Shown: positions 27,741 to 36,189, numbered from the stretch's first letter. The stretch is DNA of 64,000 bases from Deltaproteobacteria bacterium (GCA_019310975.1 JAFDDH010000014.1:1-64000), one strand, 5' to 3'. The notes: generated by a model not told the origin, from the sequence alone. Translations and numbers: made by a program.

Positions 27741-28027
27741 ATGGCGATCAACCCCTCCGAAGCCCGAGTCCTGCTCGGCACCCTGCTGCAGCCCTATCGC
27801 GAGGTGGGCTATCGCCAGTGAGGCGTATGGTGGGGCATAGTGAGGTGGTGATCACCAGCGGGCCCACCGGCGCCCGCTACCGCCTCGAGTGCTTCGTGAG
27901 CCGCGTGGACTCGCGCGAGCAGACCGTCAGCGTCTCCGCCATCGCCAGCGAGATCGGTGCCCGTCGCTGGCATCCCACTCAGATCGCCGTGGGCTTCAAC
28001 GTCCTATCCGACGGATCGATCCGCTAG
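27741..28027 (+). pseudogene. Small hypothetical protein, possibly frameshifted
   Basis: A 26-codon frame starting MAINPSEARVLL ends in TGA at 27819-27821. The adjacent frame continues from an ATG at 27827 as a 66-residue frame rich in the expected residues (VVITSGPTGARYRLECFV, ending NVLSDGSIR). A single-base indel near 27815 would join the two into a protein of about 95 residues. Either it is a broken gene, or the second part alone is a small gene. No family is recognised. Confidence 0.4.
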
Positions 28028-28113
28028 AGCCCGCCGGCCCCTCATGTCTGGCGAACCTACCATGACATCGCGTCGCCACAACACGCGCCGGTCGGGAGGA
28101 ACGGACGTCGGAT

Positions 28114-28797
28114 ATGGAGATCTTCTGGGAGCTGCACGCTGACTTGCCCCAACAGGCGCCTGGCTCGGATGCGCTGACCGCTGAGGTGGGGCCGGGACGA
28201 CAGACACTGGTTCTCGCCCGCGAGACCGAGGCACAGGTCTTCGCCATCGATCTGCTGCCGCCCTTCCTCGAGGTGCTGCGCGAGCGGGCCGAGTCCGCGG
28301 GACTCTCGGGTCGCATCCGGGCCCAGCGGATGTCGATGAGCGATATTTCGTTCGCCGACGCGTCCTTCGACCTGATCTGGAGCGAAGGGGCCATCTACAA
28401 CATGGGCTTCCTCCGCGGGCTGCGAGCGTGGCGACGCCTGCTTCGGCCCGGCGGGCACATCGCCCTGACCGAGGCGTGCTTTCTGGTACCCGACCCGCCG
28501 GACGAGGTCACCGAGTTCTGGGCCGAGAGCTACGCCGGCATGCAGGACATCGATGGCTGTCTCGCTTCTGCACGTGTCGCGGGCTATCGCGTGGTCGACC
28601 ACCGGGTCCTGCCCGAGAGCGCGTGGTGGGACGGCTACTACGGCCCGCTGCTGGCACGCAGCCAAGCACTTCTGGGCAAGTACGCGGGCGATCGCGACGC
28701 CATCGCCCAGATCGAGCAGGGTATTCTCGAGTGCGAGCTCTACCGCAATCACTCGGCGAGCTACGGCTACGTATTCTACGTGCTCGCCGCCGACTGA
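28114..28797 (+). CDS. Class I SAM-dependent methyltransferase with shortened motif I
   Basis: 227 residues. The start MEIFWELHADLPQ and the segments DLIWSEGAIYNMGF, LLRPGGHIALTE and LPESAWWDGYYGPL are characteristic of a small class I methyltransferase family. In that family, as I recall it, residues 15-45 contain a helix and the SAM-binding motif (DIGCGPG). Here the sequence jumps from APGSDALTA to EVGPGRQTL, so roughly 20-25 residues, including the start of the glycine loop, appear to be deleted in frame. The acidic VFAIDLL segment (motif II) remains. Activity is therefore doubtful. It overlaps the convergent phosphatase gene by 22 bp. Confidence 0.75.
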   Translation: MEIFWELHADLPQQAPGSDALTAEVGPGRQTLVLARETEAQVFAIDLLPPFLEVLRERAESAGLSGRIRAQRMSMSDISFADASFDLIWSEGAIYNMGFLRGLRAWRRLLRPGGHIALTEACFLVPDPPDEVTEFWAESYAGMQDIDGCLASARVAGYRVVDHRVLPESAWWDGYYGPLLARSQALLGKYAGDRDAIAQIEQGILECELYRNHSASYGYVFYVLAAD

Positions 28798-29414
28798 TGG
28801 CTCTTGCGCGCCCCGCCGGGTGTCACAGCGCGTAGATGAGCGCGCTCGTTCAAGCTGCCGACGCTGCGCACACCACTCCCCCCTGCCGCCAGGAAGCGGT
28901 TCACACTCGTATAGTCGGGATTGAAGAAGAGCTTGAAGCCGAGGCCGATCACGTGGGACGCCCAGGTATTGATCACGCCACCGTGACAGAAGACCACCAC
29001 GCGCCCGCCCGGATTGGCAGCGATGATGTCTTCCATTCCGGCGAGCACGTCGCGCCGGAAGTCATCGAGATCCATGCCGTCGGGATAACCGCGTGACATG
29101 AAGTCGAGCCAGGCCTGGTAGTCGCGCTCGCGTAGCTCTTCGAGTGGCACATAGACCTGGCTGTCACGATCGTACTCTGCGACGCGCGACTCGAGCTCCA
29201 CCTCGAGCCCCAACGTCTCGGCCAGGGGCAGTGCGGTCTGATGGGCGCGCTGCAGATGACTCGAATAGATGCGATCGATGCTTTCACTGCCGAGATGGGC
29301 GGCCACGGCCAGCGCCTGCGCGTGCCCCAACTCGGAGAGCGCAGGATTGGCCGGAGCACCGTCCACTCGCTCGACAGTGAGGGGCAGCCCGTGGCGGACC
29401 AGGATCAGCTCCAT
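28776..29414 (-). CDS. Histidine phosphatase family protein
   Basis: 212 residues. The catalytic RHG is at 8-10 in LILVRHGLP, and a second catalytic histidine is in VFCHGGVIN. SSHLQRAHQTA supplies the phosphate-binding Arg region. The protein belongs to the phosphoglycerate-mutase-like branch that removes phosphate through a phosphohistidine. Substrate specificity cannot be read from sequence. No signal peptide is seen, so cytoplasmic. The start abuts MELILVRHG, as is normal for the family. Confidence 0.9.
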   Translation of the reverse strand: MELILVRHGLPLTVERVDGAPANPALSELGHAQALAVAAHLGSESIDRIYSSHLQRAHQTALPLAETLGLEVELESRVAEYDRDSQVYVPLEELRERDYQAWLDFMSRGYPDGMDLDDFRRDVLAGMEDIIAANPGGRVVVFCHGGVINTWASHVIGLGFKLFFNPDYTSVNRFLAAGGSGVRSVGSLNERAHLRAVTPGGARKSHQSAAST

Positions 29415-29561
29415 GGCCGCGCATTGTAGCCAGCTCTACGAATGCCGGGCTCGCGCCTCCTGCGGCGGAGCGACCGGGCGGCTAGTGCTGCCGCCACGTT
29501 CTATTGCATAATCCCGGAAACGGCGTCCGGCGCCACGAGGACGCGCAGAGGGAGGGACTCC

Positions 29562-30170
29562 ATGGTGCAATCCAGCAGACTGCTCCTGATCGTGGCCACC
29601 GCGACGATGCTTGCGCAGAGCCCGAACGCGTGGGCGAGTGGCGAAGAGATCGGAGGCGAAGAGGCGGCCGCGCAGCCGGCGAGCGAGACGCCGACGACCG
29701 GGACCGCGCCCGCCGCCGAGTCGGACGTCACGCCGCAGCCCACCGAGAGTGCGGCCGAGACCGATCCATCCGCCCAGGTGCCGGTGGCGGAACCCGAAGC
29801 CACGCCCGCGATCCAGGCGGGCGCCGAGGGCCACGTCGCGCTGGCTCGCTTCACCACGGCGGTCGAGAATCGCGAGCCAGTCGACGCGGTGACATTCCTC
29901 GAGAACGACGCCGCCCTGATCTACTTCTACACCGACCTGCGCAACCTCTCGGGACAGACCGTCACACACCGTTGGGAGCTCGGCGGCGAGGTCATGGCCG
30001 AGGTGCCCTTCTCGGTGGGATCGGACCGCTGGCGAATCTGGTCCAGCAAGCGGCTGCGGCCCGACTGGGCGGGCGACTGGACGGTGGCGGTGGTGCAGGG
30101 CGATGGCGAGGTGATCGCCAGCGAAACCTTCACCCTGCAGCCCAAGCTGCAGCCCAAGCCACAGCCCTAG
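29562..30170 (+). CDS. Exported DUF2914 domain protein
   Basis: About 202 residues. A signal peptide (LLLIVATATMLAQSPNAWAS) is followed by a long Pro/Ala/Glu/Thr-rich linker (about 27-90) and a C-terminal DUF2914 domain: ENREPVDAV, LIYFYTDLRNLSGQTVTHRW and VAVVQGDGEVI. The domain is a small beta-sandwich of unknown function found in Myxococcota and relatives, often at the cell surface. An ATG at 29562 with GAGGGAGGGA upstream fixes the start. The C-terminus is a short QPKLQPKPQP repeat. It is convergent with the selenoprotein gene. Confidence 0.8.
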   Translation: MVQSSRLLLIVATATMLAQSPNAWASGEEIGGEEAAAQPASETPTTGTAPAAESDVTPQPTESAAETDPSAQVPVAEPEATPAIQAGAEGHVALARFTTAVENREPVDAVTFLENDAALIYFYTDLRNLSGQTVTHRWELGGEVMAEVPFSVGSDRWRIWSSKRLRPDWAGDWTVAVVQGDGEVIASETFTLQPKLQPKPQP

Positions 30171-30215
30171 CCCGACCCAGACCTGGGAGCCGAAGCGGCG
30201 GATGGCCGCCAGCGC

Positions 30216-30560
30216 TCAGGAGAGCAGTACGCGCGAGTAGGCTTCGTCGTCGAAGCCCACGAGCACGGTCTTGCCACGCCGGATCGTCGGTGCGCGCAGA
30301 TTGCCCGTCGGCCCCAACATGCTGTCTACGACCTCGTCGTCGGCGCGCTTTCCGGGCTTGAACTCGCGCACCTTCTTGCCCTTGGCGACGACCACCTTGC
30401 TGGCCGCATCCGCGAGCGACTGGGCGTCGTCGCGTCCGAGCTTGCGGCTGGCGGGGATGGTCTGCTTCGCCTCGATGCCATGTGCGTCCAGGAACTTGGA
30501 CGCTCGCGTGCAGGACGTTCAACCCTTGCGGTGGTAGTACCAGTCGATCTTCGCTGCCAT
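30216..30560 (-). CDS. ArsC/glutaredoxin-fold selenoprotein (in-frame UGA read as selenocysteine)
   Basis: 114 residues if UGA at 30521-30519 (codon 14) is read through. The N-terminus MAAKIDWYYHRKG is followed by U14-T-S-C17, a UxxC redox motif, then FLDAHGIEAKQT, KGKKVREFKPG and NLRAPTIRRGKTVLVGF, whose AP supplies the cis-Pro of a thioredoxin fold. Known relatives, as I recall them, have Cys at the U position (CTSC). The frame is intact on both sides of the UGA, and the start has GGAGGAAA 8 nt upstream. A bSECIS-like hairpin lies just after the UGA. The probable role is thiol/oxyanion reduction using thioredoxin or glutathione; the exact substrate is unknown. selA, selB, selC and selD are not in the window. 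The neighbour at 30647 encodes a TetR regulator. Confidence 0.85.
30484..30503 (-). promoter_or_regulatory. bSECIS-like hairpin after UGA codon
   Basis: Reading the minus strand, 15 nt after the UGA a perfect 7-bp stem forms: GCGTCCA (30503-30497) pairs with TGGACGC (30490-30484). The apical loop is AGTTCC (30496-30491), with G as its second base. The bacterial SECIS model asks for a stem-loop whose apical loop starts 16-37 nt after UGA and has a G among its first two bases; here the loop starts 23 nt after UGA. SelB would bind it to deliver Sec-tRNA. Confidence 0.8.
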
Positions 30561-30646
30561 CTCGCTTTCCTCCATCGCCGAGCCGCCGCGGTGCCCGGGC
30601 ACGGGAGGAAGTGATAGCGCGCCTGCGAGGCGGGGACCGGTAGGCG

Positions 30647-31312
30647 TCAGGACTGCGCTGATGCAATCGGCGTGGCGGTCGCACGCACGCGCTGATTGCG
30701 CTTGCGGAAGCCGTCGAGCAGGACATCGGTCGCCCGAACCAGACACGCCTCGAGGGATGTGCTGGCCGATCGCTCGGGATCCGCGAGCCAACGCCCCAGC
30801 GCGCCCTGCAGCCCCGCGAGCAACAGCTCGGCGAGCTCTTCGGGCTCCACATCGCCCCGCACCTCGCCCCGCTCGCGTGCGCGCTCGATCAGGGCGCGAG
30901 CTCCGGACCCCGCCGGACCGGGGGCTCGGCCCCTCTTTCGAGCGCGGTCGCGTCCACCGATGGGCGGCCCTGCAGCGCGAACACGCGACCAGGCCGCGCG
31001 CATCAGCTCGGCGTCGTCCTCGACCCGGCTCGCCAGGTCGCGGACCGCATCGCGCACCTGCCTGCGCAGTGCCCGATCGGTTGGCGAGGCCGCGACCGTC
31101 TCGAAGCAGTCGTCGACCACGGCCTCGGCCCACTCGGCCAGGACCGCATCCTTGCTCGGGAAATAGTTGAAGAAGGTGGCTTCGCTGATCTCGCAGCGGG
31201 CCGCGATGGAGCGCACCGGCACACAACCGATACTCGATTGGCGAAACAACGCGATCGCGTTCTCAATGATTGCTGCACGCTGACGCCGCTGCTTTCGAGC
31301 TCGAAGGCCCAT
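30647..31312 (-). CDS. TetR family transcriptional regulator
   Basis: About 221 residues. The N-terminal helix-turn-helix is clear: IIENAIALF, PVRSIAARCEISEATFFNYF, PSKDAVLAEW. The C-terminal ligand domain is variable (about 60-200) and resembles no specific subfamily I can name. The start at 31312 fits a promoter at 31338-31366: an upstream in-frame ATG at 31345 would lie inside that promoter and lacks a Shine-Dalgarno. Its AT-rich leader is unlike the rest of the window. Ligand and targets are unknown; autoregulation and control of the adjacent selenoprotein are possibilities. Confidence 0.88.
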   Translation of the reverse strand: MGLRARKQRRQRAAIIENAIALFRQSSIGCVPVRSIAARCEISEATFFNYFPSKDAVLAEWAEAVVDDCFETVAASPTDRALRRQVRDAVRDLASRVEDDAELMRAAWSRVRAAGPPIGGRDRARKRGRAPGPAGSGARALIERARERGEVRGDVEPEELAELLLAGLQGALGRWLADPERSASTSLEACLVRATDVLLDGFRKRNQRVRATATPIASAQS

Positions 31313-31337
31313 CGTCTCTTTGTTGCTCGGATTTATC

Positions 31338-31366
31338 ATTATCATTTATTATTAAAGTATCTACAA
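31338..31366 (-). promoter_or_regulatory. AT-rich sigma-70-like promoter
   Basis: On the minus strand TTGTAG (31366-31361) is separated by exactly 17 bp from GATAAT (31343-31338), the latter matching the -10 consensus at five of six positions. A-rich tracts upstream (to about 31395) could act as an UP element. The roughly 80-bp block is strikingly AT-rich within a GC-rich window. It would drive the TetR gene. Confidence 0.5.
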
Positions 31367-31456
31367 TTTTAGTGCAAGCTTTTATTTTTTCCCGAACTAG
31401 AATCCGTCTCGTCACACGGCCGCGCTCGGGCGGGCCGCCAAGGTCGGGCGCCTGCT

Positions 31457-31627
31457 CTCGACCGCCTCGATCGCGACCTCTTCCTGGGCGATCCAGACCC
31501 GGGCGAGGGGCGACTCTTCGGCGGCCGGGTGGCGGCTCGGTCCGTGCTGGCGGCCTACTCGACGGGGCCGTCGCCGGAGCAGAGCCAGCTCCACTCCCTG
31601 CATGCCTACTTCCTGCGTCCCGGCCGT
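31457..31627 (+). pseudogene. Relic of an acyl-CoA thioesterase II (TesB) N-terminus
   Basis: The forward frame from 31457 reads LDRLDRDLFLGDPD, then GRLFGGRVAARSVLAAY and LHSLHAYFLRPGR, a close match to the N-terminal hot-dog fold of TesB-type thioesterases (the HSLHAYFLRPG block is diagnostic). No start codon or Shine-Dalgarno precedes it, and after RPGR the family pattern is lost with no recognisable continuation in any frame. It is therefore a fragment of at most 60-65 codons of a protein that is normally about 280 residues. It sits between the AT-rich promoter and the sulfotransferase gene. Confidence 0.7.
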
Positions 31628-31773
31628 TATGGTACGCGTCTGCGACCCGGGCGAGTTCGAGCCGGGCGGCGTGCAGGTTGCGTCTGTGGTCCGGGAAGGT
31701 CTGATCCGCACGCCACGCCCGGGGACCACGAGCGACGGACGCACCGAGGAGCCACACCCGAGGAGCCACGACC

Positions 31774-33015
31774 ATGCAGAGCCCGCAGCTTCCCCTCATC
31801 CCGCGTGCACTCAACTTTGCCGGACGTCAGCTCGAACGCGTCGGCCTGCAGCCGATTCGACTGGACAGGGACGCAATCCTCGCCGGGGCCCGCCGCGCCA
31901 CCGAGCTCGATGACTTCGGCGACGACTCGTTTCGCGAGGGACTCGACCGACTCCTGCTCTCGCTGGACGAGGACGCCCAACTCAGCGTGCTCGGACGCTA
32001 TATCGCGCGCACCGACATCGGGCATTGCCTGGAGAATCGGCTCCAATTGGTGGATTGGCATAAGCGGCATCCCGAGATCGGCCGCGGCGAGATCCGGCGC
32101 CCGATCTTCATCTGCGGTCAGGGCCGTACCGGCACCACGATCCTGCACGAATTGCTCGCCCTCGATCCGGCCAATCGCGTACCGCTCAGCTGGGAGGTGG
32201 AATTCCCCTTTCCGCCGCCGGAGCGCGACACCTACACGACCGATCCGCGCATCGAAGCTTGCCAGAAGGAGCTCGACGGCTCCGAGCGACTGGTTCCCGA
32301 CTTCAAGCGCATGCACCGAATGGGCGCCCGCCTTCCTCAGGAGTGCGTCCGCATCACGGCGAGCGACTTCCGCAGCCTGATCTTTACCGCTCAGTGGCGC
32401 GTCATTGGCTACACGCAGTGGCTCACGCACGAAGCCGACATGAGCTCGGCCTACGCGTTCCACAAGCAGATGCTGCAGCTTCTGCAGTGGCGCTGCCCGG
32501 CGGAGCGCTGGATCGTGAAGTCACCCGGTCACCTCTGGTGCCTCGAAGACGTGCTCGGCACATATCCCGACGCGCTCTTCATCCAGACGCACCGCGACCC
32601 GCTGCATGTGCTTTCGTCCTTGTCGAGTCTGGAGGTCGTGCTGCGCAAGATGTCGAGCGATCGGATTCTGCTGAGCGAAATCGCGCAGGAGTGGTCACGC
32701 TGGTGCAGTGATAGCTACGACCGCTCCGTCGACTTCCGCCAGAAGGGGATGATCGATTCGTCGCGCATCGTCGATCTGCAGTTCCGCGATTTCATATCGG
32801 ACCCGATCAGGAATGTGCAAAGCATCTACGACCAATTCGGCTTGGAGCTCCGGCCCGACGTCGAGAAGAATATGCGCGACTACGTGGCTTCGAACCCCAG
32901 CGATCGCGACGGCAAGCACGTCCACCGCATCGAGGACACGGGCCTCGACTTCGCCGAAGAGCGCGCGAAGGTCAAGCGCTACCAGGAGTACTTCGACGTT
33001 CCGTCGGAGACCTAG
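31774..33015 (+). CDS. Sulfotransferase family protein
   Basis: 413 residues. The 5'-phosphosulfate loop is visible as ICGQGRTGTTILHELL (PAPS binding) near 110-125. The 3'-phosphate region fits FIQTHRDPLHVLSS, where the RDP segment is typical. The C-terminal helical part ends KVKRYQEYFDV. The family transfers sulfate from PAPS to hydroxyl groups. A paralogue is at 62834 and beyond, with the same N-terminal block. The acceptor is unknown; lipids or glycans are likely because several such genes accompany lipid-type enzymes. Its 3' end overlaps the convergent valS by 4 nt. Confidence 0.88.
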   Translation: MQSPQLPLIPRALNFAGRQLERVGLQPIRLDRDAILAGARRATELDDFGDDSFREGLDRLLLSLDEDAQLSVLGRYIARTDIGHCLENRLQLVDWHKRHPEIGRGEIRRPIFICGQGRTGTTILHELLALDPANRVPLSWEVEFPFPPPERDTYTTDPRIEACQKELDGSERLVPDFKRMHRMGARLPQECVRITASDFRSLIFTAQWRVIGYTQWLTHEADMSSAYAFHKQMLQLLQWRCPAERWIVKSPGHLWCLEDVLGTYPDALFIQTHRDPLHVLSSLSSLEVVLRKMSSDRILLSEIAQEWSRWCSDSYDRSVDFRQKGMIDSSRIVDLQFRDFISDPIRNVQSIYDQFGLELRPDVEKNMRDYVASNPSDRDGKHVHRIEDTGLDFAEERAKVKRYQEYFDVPSET

Positions 33016-35717
33016 CCCGGCTTCGGCGCGAACGTACACTCCACCCCTTCGAAGAGACCATCCTCGAGGTCGGCCTTCTCGACCAGCTCGTGCGAGAGTG
33101 TGCGCGTTGCGTCGAGCACATCCGGCAGTACCGGCGCGAGACGGGCGAGCGTCGCCGCGTTGGCACGCAGCACCAGGCTCTCCACCTCACGCCCCATCGA
33201 GACCTCGGCGTCCGCCTTGGCCTTGTTGACCGCTGCCTGCGCGGCCACCGCCAGATCGAAGCTGTCGGCGTCATCCGGAGCAGCGACGCCGGCGAAGTCC
33301 ACATCCGCGGGCCAGCTTGCAATATGGATGCTCTGGTGGCCCGTCTCCTCGGCGAACGCCCACGACCAGACCTCTTCAGTGATGTACGGCAGGATCGGCG
33401 CGAAGAGCCGCAGCAATACGGAGAGACCCAGCCGCAACGAGGCCACCGCAGATCCGCTCGCCAGCGCCGCATCGCCGGAGGCGCCATCTGCGAAGCCCCG
33501 CGCCCGGACCTTCGCAAGCTCGAGATAGGTGTCCGTGAAGTGGGTCCAGAAGAAGCTCTCGGTCTCCTGGAGCGAGTGAGCGTAGTTGTAATCCTCGAAG
33601 TTGGCGGTGCTCGCCTCGACGAGCGCGCGCAGCTTGGCCACGAAGGCCCGGTCGAGCTCGCTTGAGATCGGGTGCACCTCGGCGGTCTGCGAGAGCACGA
33701 ATTTCGCGGCATTGAAGATCTTCGTGACCAGCCGCTTCCCGATCTTCCAGACCTTCTCGTCGAAGGCGGTATCCGCGCCGAGGCGCGCGCTCGCCGCCCA
33801 ATAGCGGCCCGCGTCGGCCGTGTATTGCTCGAGTAGGGGCATCGGCGTCATGACATTGCCCTTGCTCTTCGACATCTTCTTGCGGTCCGGGTCGAGGATC
33901 CAGCCCGAGATCATCGCGTTGTGCCAGGGCACGCTCTCCTCGTGCAGCATCGCCTTGGCGATCGTGTAGAACGCCCATGTGCGGATGATGTCGTGGCCCT
34001 GGGGCCGCACGTCCGCCGGAAAGAGCTTCGCGTGGCGTTCGTCGTCGATTCCCCAGCACGAGCTGATCTGCGGCGTCATCGAGCTGGTGAACCAGGTATC
34101 GAAGATGTCGGGATCACCCGTGAAGCCGCCCGGATGATCGCGATTCGATTCGTCGTACCCCTTCGGCGCATCCACGCTCGGATCGACGGGCATGTCGGCG
34201 CACTCCGCGACGATCGCGGCGTCGTAGTTCGGCTCGCCCGCATCGTCCAGTGGATACCAGACCGGGATCGGTACTCCGAAATAGCGCTGGCGCGAGAGAC
34301 ACCAATCCAGGCTCAGCTTCTCGGTCCAGTCCCGGAAGCGGGCGTGCATGAAGGCGGGATGCCAATCGACCTCGGCGCCCTTGGCGAGCAACTCATCCTT
34401 GTGATCGAGCAATCGCGCAAACCATTGGCGTGTGGGCAGGTACTCGAGCGGCCGGTCGCCCTTCTCGAAGAACTTCACCGGGTGCTGGATGGTCTCGGGC
34501 TCGCCCTGCAGTGGAGCGCCGCGGCCCGTCGCGCTGCCCTCCGGCTCGCGCAGCAGCTCGGTGATGCGCGACTGTGCCTGCTTGACATTCTTACCCGCCA
34601 GCTCGGCGTAGTAGCCGTTGGCCGCATCCGCATCCAGACTCTCGAAACCCTCACTACCGAAGCTCACGTCCAGTAGCCGTCCGTTGCGTCCCACCAATTG
34701 GCGCAACATCAGCCCCTCGTCTCGCCACCACACGACATCCGTCGCATCGCCGAACGTACACACCATCAGCACGCCCGTGCCCTTCTCGGGGTCGGCGAGC
34801 TCGCTCGGAAAGATCGGCACGGGTACGCGAAAGAGCGGTGTGAGGGCACGCTTGCCGAAGAAGGATTTGTAGCGATCGTCGTCCGGATGCGCGGTGACAC
34901 CCACGCAGGCGGGTAGCAGCTCCGGCCGGGTCGTCGCGATCACGAACGAATCATCCGTTCCCTCCACCCCGAACTCGATATGGTGGAAGGCACCTCGTAT
35001 CTGCTTGTCCTCGACCTCGGCCTGGGCGACCGCGCATTGGAAGTCGACGTCCCACATCGTGGGCGCCTCACTCGTATAGACGTGCCCCTTGTCGTAGAGA
35101 TCTCGGAACGAACGCTGCGCGATGCGACGGCAGTGGTCGTCGATGGTCTGATACTCCTGGCTCCAGTCCACCGAAAGGCCGAGTCTGCGCCAGAGCGCAC
35201 GGAAGTACTCCTCGTCCTGGTTGATCAGGCCGTAGCAAGCCTCGATGAAGTTCGGGCGCGAGATCAGGCGCGGCGGCTTCTTGCGCAGCTTGGCGCTGGC
35301 CTCCTCGAGCACCAGCCCCTCGACGTAGGGCGTGCTCGGATCACAGCGCACGTGGTAGTAGTTCTGCACGCGGCGCTCGGTGGGCAGGCCGTTGTCGTCC
35401 CATCCCATCGGGTAGAAGATGTTCTGCCCGCGCATGCGTTCGAAGCGCACCATCACGTCGGCCTGGGTGTAGGAGAAGACGTGACCCACGTGCAGCGAGC
35501 CCGATGCGGTGGGCGGCGGTGTGTCGACCACATAGGTCTCATCGCGCGGGCGATCCGGATCCCAGCGATAGATGCCGGACTTCTGCCACGCCTCGTCCCA
35601 GCGGACCTCGGCCCCGGCCGCATCGAAATGCTTTGCGAGGCTCGCGGGATCGATGGCGCGGACGCCGCCGGTCGGGGCGCTCGATGAGGCGGCCTGGGCG
35701 GGGTTCTCGTCGCTCAT
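33012..35717 (-). CDS. valS: Valyl-tRNA synthetase
   Basis: About 901 residues. It attaches valine to tRNA-Val. The class I signature HVGH is at 76-79 (GSLHVGHVF), with DDNGLPTERRV in the connecting region; the KMSKS loop is visible as KKMSKSKGN. The C-terminus lacks the long coiled-coil arm of the E. coli enzyme, as in the shorter archaeal/actinobacterial-like type, which fits the roughly 900-residue length. No good Shine-Dalgarno is seen for either 35717 or 35741, so the start is uncertain by 8 codons. An essential housekeeping gene. Confidence 0.95.
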   Translation of the reverse strand: MSDENPAQAASSSAPTGGVRAIDPASLAKHFDAAGAEVRWDEAWQKSGIYRWDPDRPRDETYVVDTPPPTASGSLHVGHVFSYTQADVMVRFERMRGQNIFYPMGWDDNGLPTERRVQNYYHVRCDPSTPYVEGLVLEEASAKLRKKPPRLISRPNFIEACYGLINQDEEYFRALWRRLGLSVDWSQEYQTIDDHCRRIAQRSFRDLYDKGHVYTSEAPTMWDVDFQCAVAQAEVEDKQIRGAFHHIEFGVEGTDDSFVIATTRPELLPACVGVTAHPDDDRYKSFFGKRALTPLFRVPVPIFPSELADPEKGTGVLMVCTFGDATDVVWWRDEGLMLRQLVGRNGRLLDVSFGSEGFESLDADAANGYYAELAGKNVKQAQSRITELLREPEGSATGRGAPLQGEPETIQHPVKFFEKGDRPLEYLPTRQWFARLLDHKDELLAKGAEVDWHPAFMHARFRDWTEKLSLDWCLSRQRYFGVPIPVWYPLDDAGEPNYDAAIVAECADMPVDPSVDAPKGYDESNRDHPGGFTGDPDIFDTWFTSSMTPQISSCWGIDDERHAKLFPADVRPQGHDIIRTWAFYTIAKAMLHEESVPWHNAMISGWILDPDRKKMSKSKGNVMTPMPLLEQYTADAGRYWAASARLGADTAFDEKVWKIGKRLVTKIFNAAKFVLSQTAEVHPISSELDRAFVAKLRALVEASTANFEDYNYAHSLQETESFFWTHFTDTYLELAKVRARGFADGASGDAALASGSAVASLRLGLSVLLRLFAPILPYITEEVWSWAFAEETGHQSIHIASWPADVDFAGVAAPDDADSFDLAVAAQAAVNKAKADAEVSMGREVESLVLRANAATLARLAPVLPDVLDATRTLSHELVEKADLEDGLFEGVECTFAPKPG

Positions 35718-35878
35718 GGGGCGGCTAACATAGACCAGCACACTGCTTCGGGACGCCGGAAGCGGTGTCGATCCCCACGGGGTAAAGCTTGCAACCCCCG
35801 GGCAGTGCGTCTAATCTCCGCGCTCCGCTCGCCCCGCGAGCCGTCCCGCTCGAAATGGGCGGCACACCCGGAGTCCCC

Positions 35879-36184
35879 ATGGCGAAGAAGTCGCAGATCA
35901 ATCGAGACAATCGGCGCAAGGTGCTGATCACGAAGCACGCCGAGCGGCGCGCCGAGCTGCGCAAGCGGCTGAACGATCCGAACGTCTCGATCGAAGACAA
36001 GATCAAGATTCAGGAGGCGTTCGCCAAGCTGCCGCGCAACTCCTGCCCGACCCGTTGGAACAATCGCTGCACCGTCTCCGGCCGCTCCAGGGCCTACTAC
36101 CGCAAGTTCGGCATCAGCCGCATCGCGCTGCGCGAGCTGGCCCTGACCGGCCAGCTGCCGGGTATGCGGAAGTCGAGCTGGTAG
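35879..36184 (+). CDS. rpsN: 30S ribosomal protein S14 (zinc-independent type)
   Basis: 101 residues, the long S14 form. It binds 16S rRNA in the small-subunit head. The core [13 protein letters not shown] and [14 protein letters not shown] are typical, and the CxxC-x12-CxxC zinc ribbon of the short form is absent. Start 35879 ([11 protein letters not shown]) has CGGAG upstream; the frame is open 90 nt further without support. It is followed by L31 type B, which also lacks the zinc-binding cysteines. Confidence 0.96.
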   Translation: MAKKSQINRDNRRKVLITKHAERRAELRKRLNDPNVSIEDKIKIQEAFAKLPRNSCPTRWNNRCTVSGRSRAYYRKFGISRIALRELALTGQLPGMRKSSW

Positions 36185-36189
36185 CGCGA

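Noticed and set aside
30197-30210. Hairpin GGCGG-ATGG-CCGCC between DUF2914 and selenoprotein genes
   Set aside because: Only 5 bp with no T-tract, below what can be called a terminator.
30519-31226. Minus-strand open frame ending at the UGA of the selenoprotein
   Set aside because: It runs antisense-like through the TetR gene in a different frame and only its last residues belong to the selenoprotein.
35741-35878. Zur box upstream of rpsN
   Set aside because: The region is GC-rich and shows no convincing dyad of the Zur type.
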